Assembly: GCA_963682175.1 (NCBI GenBank)
Contig: OY821786.1
Span: 36,573,501 to 36,637,500 of the forward strand
Length of the DNA stretch: 64,000 nt
Reading direction: 5' to 3'
Source of the DNA: Triglochin maritima
Taxonomy: Eukaryota; Streptophyta; Magnoliopsida; Alismatales; Juncaginaceae
Below are positions 45,325 to 56,576 of the stretch, piece after piece (positions within the stretch are counted from its first letter, which is position 1; each line of letters starts with the position of its first letter). A program made the translations under genes and the position numbers. The notes beneath the pieces were generated by a model. It did no database searches. It was not told where the DNA came from and worked only from the letters and a program-made list of their open reading frames with translations.

Positions 45325-45775
45325 TTATGTAGAAAGTTTGTCCTGTTTATGTAGAAAGTTTGTCATGTTTTGTCCTGTTTATGTAGAAAGCTTGTCTTGT
45401 TTTGTCCTGTTTATGTAGAAAGTTTGTCCTGTTTATGTAGATAGTTTGTCATGTTTTGTCCTGTTTATGTAGAAAGCTTGTCCTGTTTTGTCCTGTTTAT
45501 GTAGAAAGTTTGTCCTGTTTATGTAGATAGTTTGTCATGTGTTTGTCCTGTTTATGTAGAAAGCTTGTCATGTTTTGTCTTGTTTATGTAGAAAGTTTGT
45601 CCTGTTTATGTAGAAAGTTTGTCTTGTTTATGTAGAATGTTTGTCCAGTTTATGTAGAAAGTTTGTACTGTTTATGTACAAGGTTTGTCCTGTTTATGTA
45701 GAAAGTTTGTCCTATTTATGTAGAATGTTTGTCCAGTTTATGTAGAAAGTTTGTCATGTTTATGTAGATACAATG
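45325..45775. repeat. 22-bp minisatellite
   Basis: About 18-20 copies of TGTTTATGTAGAAAGTTTGTCC with substitutions, partly in a longer pattern with inserted ATGTTTTGTCC. It shares GTTTGTCC with the preceding array, so the two may be related. Confidence 0.88.
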
Positions 45776-46026
45776 AGAGCACAATGAGATATTGATGGTA
45801 CATATTATTGATGGTAACTATTACACAATAAGATACAATGAGAGCACAAAGACAAACAAACAATACAAGCACAAACACAAACACAAACACACAAAAATTA
45901 CAAAAATAATATATCTTCTCCCGGTAATTCACACACAAACAAACAATACAAACACAAACACACACAAATTACAAAAATAATATATATTTTCCCAGTAAAT
46001 CGGAAAGAAGATGTAAGACTTAAACA

Positions 46027-46570
46027 TGACCGTCTCATTCACGCTGCTTACGTTGTGAAGAACCTTGGGAGTCGGCATCAGACGCTTCTTCGACGTAATA
46101 TCTTACTCGAAATGGTGATTTATTACGGAGAGATGTACAACATAAACCGAACAGACGTAAGTCTTCACCACGGAGCGTTGTACCTCTCTCCGGAATAAAT
46201 CACCATTTCGAGCAAGATATTATTTCGAAGAAGCGTCTGATGCCGACTCCCAGGGTTCTTCACAACGTAAGGAACGTGAATGGGACGGTCGATGACACTC
46301 TTTCTTTCTTCTTCATTCTTTTTCTGTCACGGGCACTCCAACAGTGCAGCAAAGATGTTGTGGTGCGAAGTCTTCACCACCGGATCGTCACATTCACGAT
46401 GCTAACGCTGACAAGAACATCGGGAAGTCTTCGCACCGTCCCATTCACGCTGCTTACGTTGTGAAGAATCCTGGGAGTCGGCATCAAACGCTTCTTCAAC
46501 CTAATATCTTGCTCGAAATGGTGATTTATTCTGGAGAGAAAGAATGAAGAAGAAAGAAAGAGTGTCATCA
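46027..46570. repeat. Three alternating inverted ~110-150-bp blocks
   Basis: Block 46027-46135 (plus), block 46175-46335 (inverted) and block 46425-46570 (plus again) share GAAGAACCTTGGGAGTCGGC/GCCGACTCCCAGGGTTCTTC and CTCGAAATGGTGATTTATT. The middle block can pair with either outer block, and pairs best with the right-hand one including the AAGAAAGAAAGAGTGTCATC flank. Confidence 0.85.
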
Positions 46571-46731
46571 TATTTGTATTTGGGTGGAGAGAGAGAACGT
46601 GCTGAGTTGAAACGCATTTAATGTGATTTGAGTGGACATCAGGAAGAAAAAACAAAAAAACATTCATGCTTTGGCCACGTAAGGGCTGACATGGATATCC
46701 ACGTAGAGCGCGTCCGTGACGCGCTGCGTTC

Positions 46732-47548
46732 ATAAATCATTTCCCTTAGTGTGTTAGGAAAAGAAATGGAGTTTTTGTTTGTTGCAATTTGATACCTTCA
46801 AATTATGTTAATTGCTTTGCACAACCCCCACTTTTGTTTTTTGAGAATTTCAAAATGAATATATTACACCTTAACTTCGGTTATGTAACAATAATTAAAG
46901 CTCACATATTTTCTAACATTACTCAAAAGAAGAGTTCGATAATTATTATAGTAATTGTGATAATCACCAATTATTTTATTCGGTGGTTCTATTTTGGAGT
47001 TACTTTCTGAAGTGAGAATTGGTAAATCATTTCAAAGTTTACTTGATTGACTTTATTTCCATTGGTTATCATCTTGAGGTGTTGTGAGTTACGTTCCTTT
47101 GATAATTAAGATGAGTGGGGATCACGAGGGTGAAGTGGCTAATGTAGAATGTAAAACTAGTTGAGAAATACATATTACGGAATTTTGGTGATTATTTAAG
47201 TTTGCTAAGAAATTTTCTTGCAAATTAACCATTGTTGAATGTAGCTTTAGATGTATCATTGCCTCCTACGCAAAGAAGATTTGTTTCGATTAAGATTTGG
47301 TATAACAAGTTAATTATATACTTTAAGAAAAGAAATGGTTAACTTGCAAGAAAGAAATAAAGAAATGAAAATTTGAATAATAATTATTTAAATAGTTACA
47401 TTGTATCAACTAAAAATTCATATAGATAGAAATTTAGAATACATACAGTGTGCAACATAAAGTGAATGCCAAACATTTTTTTATGTTTATTTAGGACATC
47501 TAACCTATTTGTGCAGACCTAAGGTAGTTCAAAGGCAATTTTTTTTAA
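46732..47548. other. Intergenic, nothing recognised
   Basis: AT-rich sequence between the 2.6-kb repeat-bearing element and the foldback element. I saw no gene motif or strong repeat. Confidence 0.5.
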
Positions 47549-48152
47549 GTAATAAGTTAAAAAAAGAAAATTGAAAAAATATGTACTTTGAAAACTTAAT
47601 TGACAAAATATGCACCTTAGAAACACCACAGGTGCCGTTTTCATTAACTAAAAACGGCATTGTAGATGCCGTTTTTACACTTAATAAAAACGATATCACT
47701 GATGTCGTTTTTACCTGGGCAAATTTTTTCTTGGTTTCGAGATGTCGTTTTTAGCTAAGACATGTTGAACTAGCAACGCGTCGGTCGGGGGTCTCGCTCC
47801 ACCTCGCCGGTGAGGTGGCGGGGGTGGCAAGGGGGCAGCGCCCCTTGGAAATTTTTTGGATCTTGAAATTGTTTGATCTGGAAATTTTTGAATCTTCATC
47901 GCTTGCAAAAAACGACCGACCCCTTGCTAGTTCAACATGTCTTTGCTAAAAACGACATCTCGAAACCAAGAAAAAATTTGCCCCGGTAGAAACGACATCA
48001 GTGATACCGTTTTTATTAAGTGTAAAAACGGTATCTATAGTGTCGTTTTTAGTTAATGAAAACGACATCTGTGGTGTCGTTTTTAAGGTGCATATTTTGC
48101 CAATTAAGTTTTCAAAGTACATATTTTTCCATTTTTTTTAACTTATTATTTT
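47549..48152. mobile_element. Foldback element (long inverted repeat)
   Basis: The left arm 47549-47788 and right arm 47913-48152 are reverse complements with more than about 85-90% match by eye over ~240 bases (e.g. GTACTTTGAAAACTTAATTG in both). A GC-rich spacer of about 125 bases lies between. The arms contain several AAAACGGCAT/AAAACGACAT units. No protein was found. If transcribed it would form a long hairpin. Confidence 0.85.
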
Positions 48153-50215
48153 GAATTTTTTCCTAATTCAAAATTCTGATATAAAAGTTTGTGGTATATT
48201 CGGAGACCAATAGTGGCAGTCACATTGGTAGTCGAAAGACAAACGACACGTCAGCTTGATGCGTAAGGTACACGTGTCATGATTGCTTCCATCTTTTCGA
48301 GTAAGTTTTTTTTTTGTTCTTTTCGAGTTTCTTTGTTCAACACTCAAAGTCTCAAATGGCTTGGTTTATCCATTGAAATATAAGAATATTTGGGTATGTT
48401 ACATTTTTTACTCTAAATTATGAAGTAATGCCAAAAAGGTTTTATGACGCAATGAATGTACTCTTTAAACTCCAATTTGATGTCAGATTTATTATATATC
48501 TTTTATTTTAAGTTTCTATGCGTGGATTGTCTAGTTACACAACTTATATGTTAGTAACGAAAACTACTTTTTCGAAAATATAAATTATAAATTAGTTTTC
48601 GTTACACTAATTTTTTGGAGATGTGAACAGAAATGCCAAACTAATTTATATTTGGTTTGTGTAAACTCGTAAACTTTTAGTTTCCTAAAAGTTTTTTTGC
48701 TACAATCTTTGTATTTCGAATAGTCGAAGCCTATTGATTCTTGAGACGTAACGTATATCGGTATATGTACTTGAGTATTGAACACGAAATTTTAAAAAAA
48801 AACTTTCCGTGCAAGGAAGATAAACTATTTTACTTGAATCAAAATGCTTTCAAATATTTAGAAGTTATCTAATTCTTGGAAGTATAGTTTGGGAAGTTTA
48901 AGCATAACAAATTAAATAGTCCATCTAAATTTGTAAATGCTGCTTGTTTTTGTGTTGGTTCAAATATTCTAATATGGATTTCCAAGTTAACAAAAATTCA
49001 ATTCTCAGCAAATTAATATACATTCTTACGTTTTGATGAAAAATTACTTCTATTGGATATTCAACGTGATTAATAGCAAAACATTTATCATCACATATAC
49101 TGGCATAATACAGATTAAACTCCAACCTGCACGTAACCTAATTACTAGACTACGAGCATAATGATTAGTTAGAAACGAAGAAAACAATTACCAAAGGGAT
49201 TAAATCAAGACAACAACATATTAAGAATCATGACAAATGACAACTCACAATTTGTTTAAAAAATAAAAATAATCATGCATCATAAAACTGCTCTGATAGA
49301 TGAGTTAAAATTTGGAACCCACCGCACATGGATTGGAAAAAATAATCACATTATCACTCTGGACCACCAATACAACCTAAGTAGCTGGTCATGTTCTCTT
49401 CCAATGTATCATCTCATTTGTGTCTGTACCATCTTTTGAAACCATTTTTTTCACTTGAATTTGTTAGTTTGGCATTGAATAGTAATTAGCTAACATATAT
49501 ATATATATATATATAAACTAAACAATCTCATCTCAATATTCTACTTATATGCCACAAATATTTGAAGGTTCATACTAGAAGGTATAACTCTTTACCTGAA
49601 ATAGTTAGGCAGCAATTGGGATCCATAAACTATATCAAGTGGATTACAATGAAAGGTATGAGCTGGATGTGAGTAATAAAACAAAATGCATGTGATCGGT
49701 CTATTGGATTTTGATATTCCCAAACATTATACTTGAGCTAGATTTGATTGCATCTCATCTAACAACGATTAAAGAACAAAAATGTCACATCTCATCTTCA
49801 AACTGACGCTTTGTTGAATTCTAGAATTTGTAAATGATGTGATTTGGAATCCCTAGTTAGCTCTCAATTTACGCTATTCAAGAAATTGAAAACTAAATAA
49901 AAGTTAAAGAACAAACTCCAAGCATGGATATATCAATTGGTAATTTGAACCATAAATCATCAAACAGAATATGAAGTTGAGCAGAGTCTACCTATAAACA
50001 GCTTCATTCAATCTAATTTTGAAAAATATATTGCTTATAAGATATATTTAACTTCTCAGTTGAGGGACCTAATTAGGGTCCATCCTCAGTTGAGGGACAT
50101 TTAACTTCTCTGAACTCAACTTCTGAAAAGTTTGATTGTCTGATACAAAGCAATGAATCTGAAGATTGCAGAGGCATATCATTCACATTCATAATTCATA
50201 TTAACTGAACTCAAC
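48153..50215. other. Intergenic, nothing recognised apart from an AT run
   Basis: AT-rich spacer with an (AT)n microsatellite at about 49494-49515. No gene motifs were seen. Confidence 0.5.
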
Positions 50216-53200
50216 TCAACTAATAGAGATCAAGGCATCAGATTGGTGTCGCTTCGAGTCATCCAGGAAGATTGCAGGCAGTGAACCATCAAGAATCTGC
50301 ACTTTGAACGTCAAATCCTTGGTGTCGACCAATTCAAACACACAAGCATCGCCTACCCTCAGATTATTGTCAACTGCGAATTTTTTCCACAGGGCATCAA
50401 ATATTTTCAATGACCGAAAATTCACCTGCCACCTTTTGCTTCTGCACTTGAGTGTAATAGACACGATCTCCGACGGAGGATGAGAACAAAAGTTCCGTGG
50501 CACAACCTATGGTAGCAATAGCACAACAATAATGAGAAAATATGTTTCAGGAATACAATCGTGCGTTGTTGCCTTCCAAATTTTTAATTGGATTCCAAAT
50601 CTCTAGCTAAGAATAGATAAATTACAAAGGAGATAAGAATATTTTAACAAACACTAATATCGAGTCCACTACCAACTGATATAGAGGTTCTGTATTGGAC
50701 TTGGAAAGTATGCGTGTGAAGAAAGGTTTTCCTGACAGTGGAACGATTTCATCTTTTATTGACATTTGGAGCATCATGGACTATATCAAAGGACTATTTA
50801 AACGATCTGCATTTCTTTTATTGTGAAATCGCAGGTGGTCAGTTGCATTTGCATCATTTGGGTCAATTGGAAACAACCTCACTGTTTTACAGTGGTAGGG
50901 TTGCGTACATCCGACCCCCCTTACCTCGCTTAGGCGGGAGCCTCTTCTGAGGCATTGGGGTTATGTTGATGATGATGTGGAACGATTTCATCTTGCAGTT
51001 GACAGGTTTGTTCTGGGTTTGTCTGGTTGTCACATAGTTGAGGTTGTTCTGCTGAGAAGGTAAGTAGACAATCTCAGTTAACCAGTTAAAGATGTATATC
51101 TGTGAGTCTACCTTTAATTGTAAAATCAGAAAAGTAAAAAATATGGAACCATAAGTATATATGTACCGGAACAATTAGTTGACTGACTTGACTCTGAAGA
51201 AGGAAAGTTGTCTTCCAAGGGATCAGGAGATGTTTTGGTTAGTATCTGCAGATGAACTAGCCTGAAATATCCTTTCTGATGTGTAAGCAAGATCACCATA
51301 AAGATAACATATTGTTGGAAGTGTAAATTGTTGTGTGATATTGGAACTGCAAAAGTTTGGCCTATCTTCATGCATTCAGAGTGGAACAAAAGCACCAATC
51401 GGATATGACAAATGACTTAAGATCCAAATGATCAATAAGTATATGAAATGTGACCAAGAAAGAAGAAAAAGAAAAGTTAAAAGTTCTGGAGGTCGGATCT
51501 CCCTTTTACTTGCAAAAAAATAAAAAAATTATTTGTATGCATAGTGCTGTTAAGATGCACAATATCACAACTACAGGTAACTGATTTAACTCATCTAAGT
51601 GAGACTAAAAATCCTTAAGATCACACTCTACTCATCATATCAATCTTTCCCGAAACCACCAACCATCAGAAGAGCAATAGAGCATGCATTGAAATTACAG
51701 ATCCATATTATTCACATCAATATTCTCGTTCTTTCAAACCTCATCTTTTCACACCAAACCCAAGAATAATTATATGCCAAAACGCATTGTCAGGTGCTGA
51801 AGTAAACATCTAGAAGTGAAACCAAGCAAAATCAAGGTCAAAATCATAATTCCCCAAATCAGTTCTCCATCCACCTTATTACCTCCTATCCCAGTTTAAA
51901 ACCAAATTAGCAACACTAAATTAATGGTTTTGACTATCAACATCGAGAAATTGGGCCAAAGTAGCACTCTGCGAAAGCTGAAGAATCTAAGAATCAGGAA
52001 TGGAAACATACAAATGGCTGTGAAGGTGGATCGGTGATGGGTGTGGGGAGAGGAAGGTTGTCGGACATGTTAGAGCTTTGGGGTCGCTGGAGTTCTGACT
52101 CTGTCTGGTTGTCACATTGTTGTAGTTTGGCTGGGAAGATAAGAAGACAATCTCAGTTAACCAATTAAAGATGTGTATTTGTGAGTGTCACTTCAATTAC
52201 AAAACCAGAAGTAAGGAATAAAAATGGAACCATAAGTATATACGTGCTAGAACAAATTGTTGACTGACTTGACTGTGAAGAAGGAACATTGTCTTCCAAG
52301 GGATCGGGAGATGTTTTGGTTAAAGTATCTGCACACGAACTAGCCTGAAATATGCTTTCAAAAGAGCACGCAAGAACACCATAAATATCAAAATATTGTT
52401 GGAAATGTAAATTATTATTTCATCTTGAAGCTGCAATACTATATAAAATTTGGCCCGTCTTATTCTTTCAAAACTGAAACAAAAGCACCAATCAGATATG
52501 TCAAACAACTTCAGATACAAATTATCAACAAGTACAAGAAATATGACTGAAGAAGAAGTAACAGAAGTAAAAAAGATTGCATGCATAGTGCTATTGATAA
52601 TCACAATAAGTTAACAAAGCTACATGTAATGTATCTAATGCTCGTCTAATTGACAGACTAAAAATCCTTGAGATCACACTACTCATCTTAACAATATTTT
52701 CAAACTTACCATTATGTTATTTTTTTTTAAAATCAATAGAGCATGCACTGAAAATACAGATCTTTTAGCTTACGTTATCATTCGCATATATTCTCATTCT
52801 CTCAAATCCCCATCTTTTCACATTGAACCCAAGAATTACATGTCGAAGGCATTGTAAGGTCCTTACAGAACTGCTAGGGTGGTGAAGTAATGCACTAGAA
52901 GCTAAACATCTAGAAAGTAAACTGGAGCAAAATTAAGGTAAAAAATAATAGACATTTTTGCATTTCCAGAACCCATATGAACATGACCCAAGCTCTTTGT
53001 ACACTTGGAATCGGCAGGTTTAAGGAAACGCGAACGGTTTCCGAACCAAAACTAATTATCAACACTCAACCAAAGATTGACAGGAAGGAGCGGATTTCGG
53101 GACTTCACCTAGTTTCAAAGAACCCTTTTGGATTTCAATTCCTTTAAATTCCAACCCTCCAAGATTAACGTTTCAAAGTCCAATCCTCTAACCTGAATTC

Positions 53201-53617
53201 CTTTAGTACCGACCATCATTACATGTTTAGGGCATTTTGAAGGTCTATCAAAAGTTTAAGTGTGCTGAAGCAATTAATTCACTTAGAATTTCAACATTTA
53301 AGAACCAAACCAAAGCAAAATCAGGTAAAAATCATAATTTTTAGGGTCTATCAAAAGTTTAAATGTGCTGAGTAATTAATTGCCTTAGAATTTCAACATC
53401 TAAAAAACCAAACCAAAGCAAAATAAATGTAAAAAATGATAATTTTTGACCCACCTTACTACCTCCTATCCGACTCCAACCAAAATTAGCAACACCAAAT
53501 TACAGGTTTTCGTTAGGGTTTGGGGTCGCCGGAGAAATTGGGCGAAAAAAAGCAAGCGAAACGTACCAACGGTTGAGGGTAGGCGATGGGTTCTGAGAGA
53601 GGAAGGCTGTCAGACAT
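50216..53617 (-). CDS. B3-domain (REM-type) DNA-binding protein, split gene
   Basis: The last exon, 50216-50506 (acceptor CTACCATAG), encodes most of a B3 domain: VPRNFCSHPPSEIVSITLKC, KRWQVNF, WKKFAVDNNLRVGDACVFEL and LTFKVQIL. The RVGDACVFEL segment is the most diagnostic. Upstream exons are less certain. A start MSDSLPLSEPI is at 53617. A serine/glutamine-rich exon (TKTSPDPLEDN...SSQSSQST) occurs near 52255-52345, with a duplicate near 51176-51265. B3/REM proteins are plant nuclear DNA-binding regulators, often expressed in meristems. The N-terminal strand of the B3 fold is not seen in the last exon, so either an exon is missed or the domain is truncated. Exon chain and completeness are uncertain. 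Confidence 0.6.
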
Positions 53618-53640
53618 GCCTCTGATTGGAATGGATGACG
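50990..53640. repeat. Tandem duplication of the B3 gene 5' half
   Basis: Unit 50990-52085 and unit 52090-53640 share, in order: the TGTCTGGTTGTCACAT segment, the GACAATCTCAGTTAACCA segment, TGGAACCATAAGTATAT, GTTGACTGACTTGACT with the SPDPLEDN exon, and an MSDxLPL start (52066 and 53617). The promoter-proximal coding exons therefore exist twice in tandem. Confidence 0.8.
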
Positions 53641-54959
53641 GCGGCGGGTACGCCGGAGTTAGGGTTTTGGGGTCGCCGGAGTTTGGGGTTTTGTACGTTT
53701 ACGTTAGAAACAAAAAAAAAATTGTTTTGAATTTTAGGGGTTATTTGATTCTAATAGAGAAAAAATTAGGTATCTGGTATCATTAGAGTTTATTTTTAAT
53801 TTTTAGTTAATTTCATGTATATAATACAAATTTATTGTTACAGAAATTCAAATTTTGAATGAGTTAAAAATTCCAACCTTCGTATTTTTCTAATGGACAG
53901 GTTGATAGTATGATATATGCAGTGGCAGTACCACGTTAGGAGGGATCAGGGTCCAGTCTCCACCTTGATTTTGGATTTTACCTGGTAAAATGTATACTAA
54001 TTATGATTTTGTTTGCATGAGTTTGGAATTTTACGTAGTTAAGTATATCTGAAGTTTACCTAATTAAATATACTTTTACTGGATATTTGAATCTCTTAAG
54101 TTTTTTGAAATCCAGACATCATCGGAATATGTAGACCCGTCAATCCTGGACACTACACAATATGGAGACACGACTTTACACGAAAAAGTTTATATAATTA
54201 AAATGATTTATGAAGATACAAATATAAAATAATTGGTACACGATTTGACACAAACACTACATGATTACATGATAAGTTAATTTTTACACGAAGCTGACAC
54301 GGACTGAATCTTTTGTTAGATAATTAATTGGTTTTACTTAAGAATAGTCAATTGAGATGTTATTTAGAATGAAATATATTAATATAACTTGTCATTTAAC
54401 TATTTTTAATCTAAACGTGATGAAAAAAATTCAATTGTACTATATACGATAACACGAAATCCTAACACGACTGCAGAACTGTCAGACACGATAGTACACG
54501 AACACGACACAATGATATGTCGATTGACTTGAGCACAACTAAGTCCCCTTAACATTATATATATAATTTATTCGGGCAAAACAATATTACATGTTGTTGC
54601 ACTGCTTGATAAACTTTGATGTTTTACTTCATCTTCTTCTGTGTGTTCAATTCATGGGTTGAGTTGGGAACTGCGTTGGTGCAGTCAGTCTCATCCCCTA
54701 AACTGTTGATTGTTGATGCCCTTCTGGATTCCCTACTTCCTATAATAACATAAGGCTATAATGAGACTAATGGAAGGAAAAAAATTGATACTTATACAAG
54801 TGCAAATAGTTAAATTGTTTAGTAAACAACAATACCTCTGACTGATTATGTATCTCATCATTATCTTCTATGTTTATGGTCTCTGTAACCCCTTCTTTGT
54901 TTCCCTTTTTTTTGTCCTTAAATAGTATGATCTGGTTGGGACTACTATAGTTGTTCTTT

Positions 54960-55290
54960 TGCTATATATTTTTCACAACTTTTGCCTTAATTCTCACGAA
55001 TTGGTTAGATTTTTCAAATATAAGAAGCGTCATTAGGTGTTTTTGTTCTTCAAGTTCTCTCTTGGTTGCTTCATTTTCCTTCTCCAATTTTGTGTGCTTA
55101 TCCTTCATGTCCTCTAGTTCGGAAAGCGCTTGAAGCCAACATGTCCTTTATGTCCCAAACCTTGACATCGTTGTCTTTTAGATTGTCCAGGTCCATCTCT
55201 ATTCCCTCCCTTGCCATCTTAGTTCTCCAGCCAACATCTTTGTTTTGATTAAGCTCAACTTGCCAACGCATTATCCTCGGTAGGTTCTGC
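54960..55290 (-). pseudogene. Coiled-coil protein fragment, frameshifted
   Basis: The minus strand reads WQVELNQNKDVGWRTKMARE and DLDNLKDNDVKVWDIKDMLA, then after a one-base frameshift LSELEDMKDKHTKLEKENEA and TKRELEEQKHLMTLLIFEK. Charged heptad-like composition suggests a coiled coil. I do not recognise the family; it could derive from a transposon-encoded protein. No start or flanking exons were found. Confidence 0.45.
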
Positions 55291-55912
55291 TTGTTCGTTT
55301 ACAAGAACTTTATGTGCTCGAACAACCATGTCTGTTTTCATAGGATTTTGAAAATCCACAATTAATAGGCAGTTCAAGTTACAAAAGTTTTAAGTAAAAT
55401 GTAAATTTATGATCACTAGACAACAAAATTTAAAAAGTACTGAAGTTCAAAAACATGATGAGTTTTGGTAACTTGACTGTTATCTGCACATACATTTCCC
55501 AAAAAATAGTCATCTAGACATACCATAATCTTCATAGAAGAAAAGGTTATTCTTTTGGAACGAAAACAAAGAGAAACTCGAACTTTGATATGAATTTATG
55601 TATTTTTCATATATTTGAAAATTTTGATTTACATCATTATAAACAAGCTGAGGGTTCAATAGAGATCAGCATGAACCCAATTCTGTTTAGCCTCCTTCGG
55701 TTCACGAACTTCAGATAAATTATAAAAGAATCTGTGTAACTCCATAAGCAGATCGATTACTCTCCGAAGTGGCTCAATCAGTCAATCTCGTCCAGCGACA
55801 CCTACAACCACGAGGCCATTGTTCGTATTCTGTTCGCCGGAAAAATAAAAGATCCACTTCACTATGTTGATCTGAATTTGCTTTGGAAAAATGAATGTTA
55901 ATGCCCTGCCAG

Positions 55913-56060
55913 AAGCAAGTTCAGAAAAGCAAAAGGTTATGGCTTATGAACCTCATGAAGTAAGCAAGTTCAGAAAAGCAAATGGTTATGGCTTATAAAC
56001 CTCATGAAGTAAGTAAGTTCAGAAAGCAAATGGTTATGAACCTGATGAAGTACAACATAA
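55913..56060. repeat. Tandem repeat, ~57-bp unit, 2.5 copies
   Basis: AGCAAGTTCAGAAAAGCAAA and GGTTATGGCTTATGAACCTC blocks repeat three times, the last copy shortened. Confidence 0.8.
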
Positions 56061-56576
56061 CGCGAATCGTTAGAGCCTCGCCAAATCCTAGAACTCGAGG
56101 TAAGTGGCAGATTTCTGAATGATGCCAATGGTACCAAGTTATACCAATTGTTAGAAATTCCCTGCAAGGTCAGTATTTAAAAATTTATTTCACAAACCCA
56201 GATAATATCCATAAAAAATAAATGATTTCATAGTTTCATCAAGAAAAAAAACCTTACATTATTAAATCTTACAATTAAGGGATGATGTTAGAGGCTACAT
56301 TTTTTATGCCACAAAATTGCCAGAGCAAAGATTCCTGCAAACAACAAAAGAATAAAAGGAGTTTAAACTAAAGCAAAATTGGCCCTGACTTCCTCAACAT
56401 AGATACAAAAAGGCTTGTCTGCTAGAATGATCACCAATGTTGAATGATGACAATGCAAGGTTCAGACAGCTCCAGATCACCAATTATGTACAGTAAAGAT
56501 CTGATCGACAATAACTTGTTCTGGTCATCAATACTGGACGATATATGAAGAGAAGAAAAAATGTATTAAGCAGCCA

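Larger units (their letters stand above)
44132..46731. mobile_element. Unclassified 2.6-kb element with 28-bp terminal inverted repeats
   Basis: GCGCGTCACAGACGCG...TACGTGGAT at 44134-44161 matches, inverted, 46697-46724 at 24 of 28 positions. Inside are a 243-bp higher-order repeat, a 22-bp minisatellite and three alternating inverted blocks. No transposase reading frame was found, so it would be non-autonomous. Target duplication is not evident, and the element may extend beyond these repeats. It begins just upstream of the VTT/DedA gene start. Confidence 0.45.
53618..56576. other. Spacer with a coiled-coil relic and small tandem repeats
   Basis: Region 54180-54530 is dense in ACACGA motifs, probably old transposon sequence. 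Region 54800-55290 holds a minus-strand coding relic. Region 55913-56060 is a tandem repeat. The end is the 3' flank of the PPR gene. Confidence 0.5.

Noticed and set aside
45738..45965. Minus-strand frame rich in C and V (MCVCVCIVCLCV...)
   Set aside because: It is translated from a CAAACACAAA microsatellite-like run and is not protein-like.
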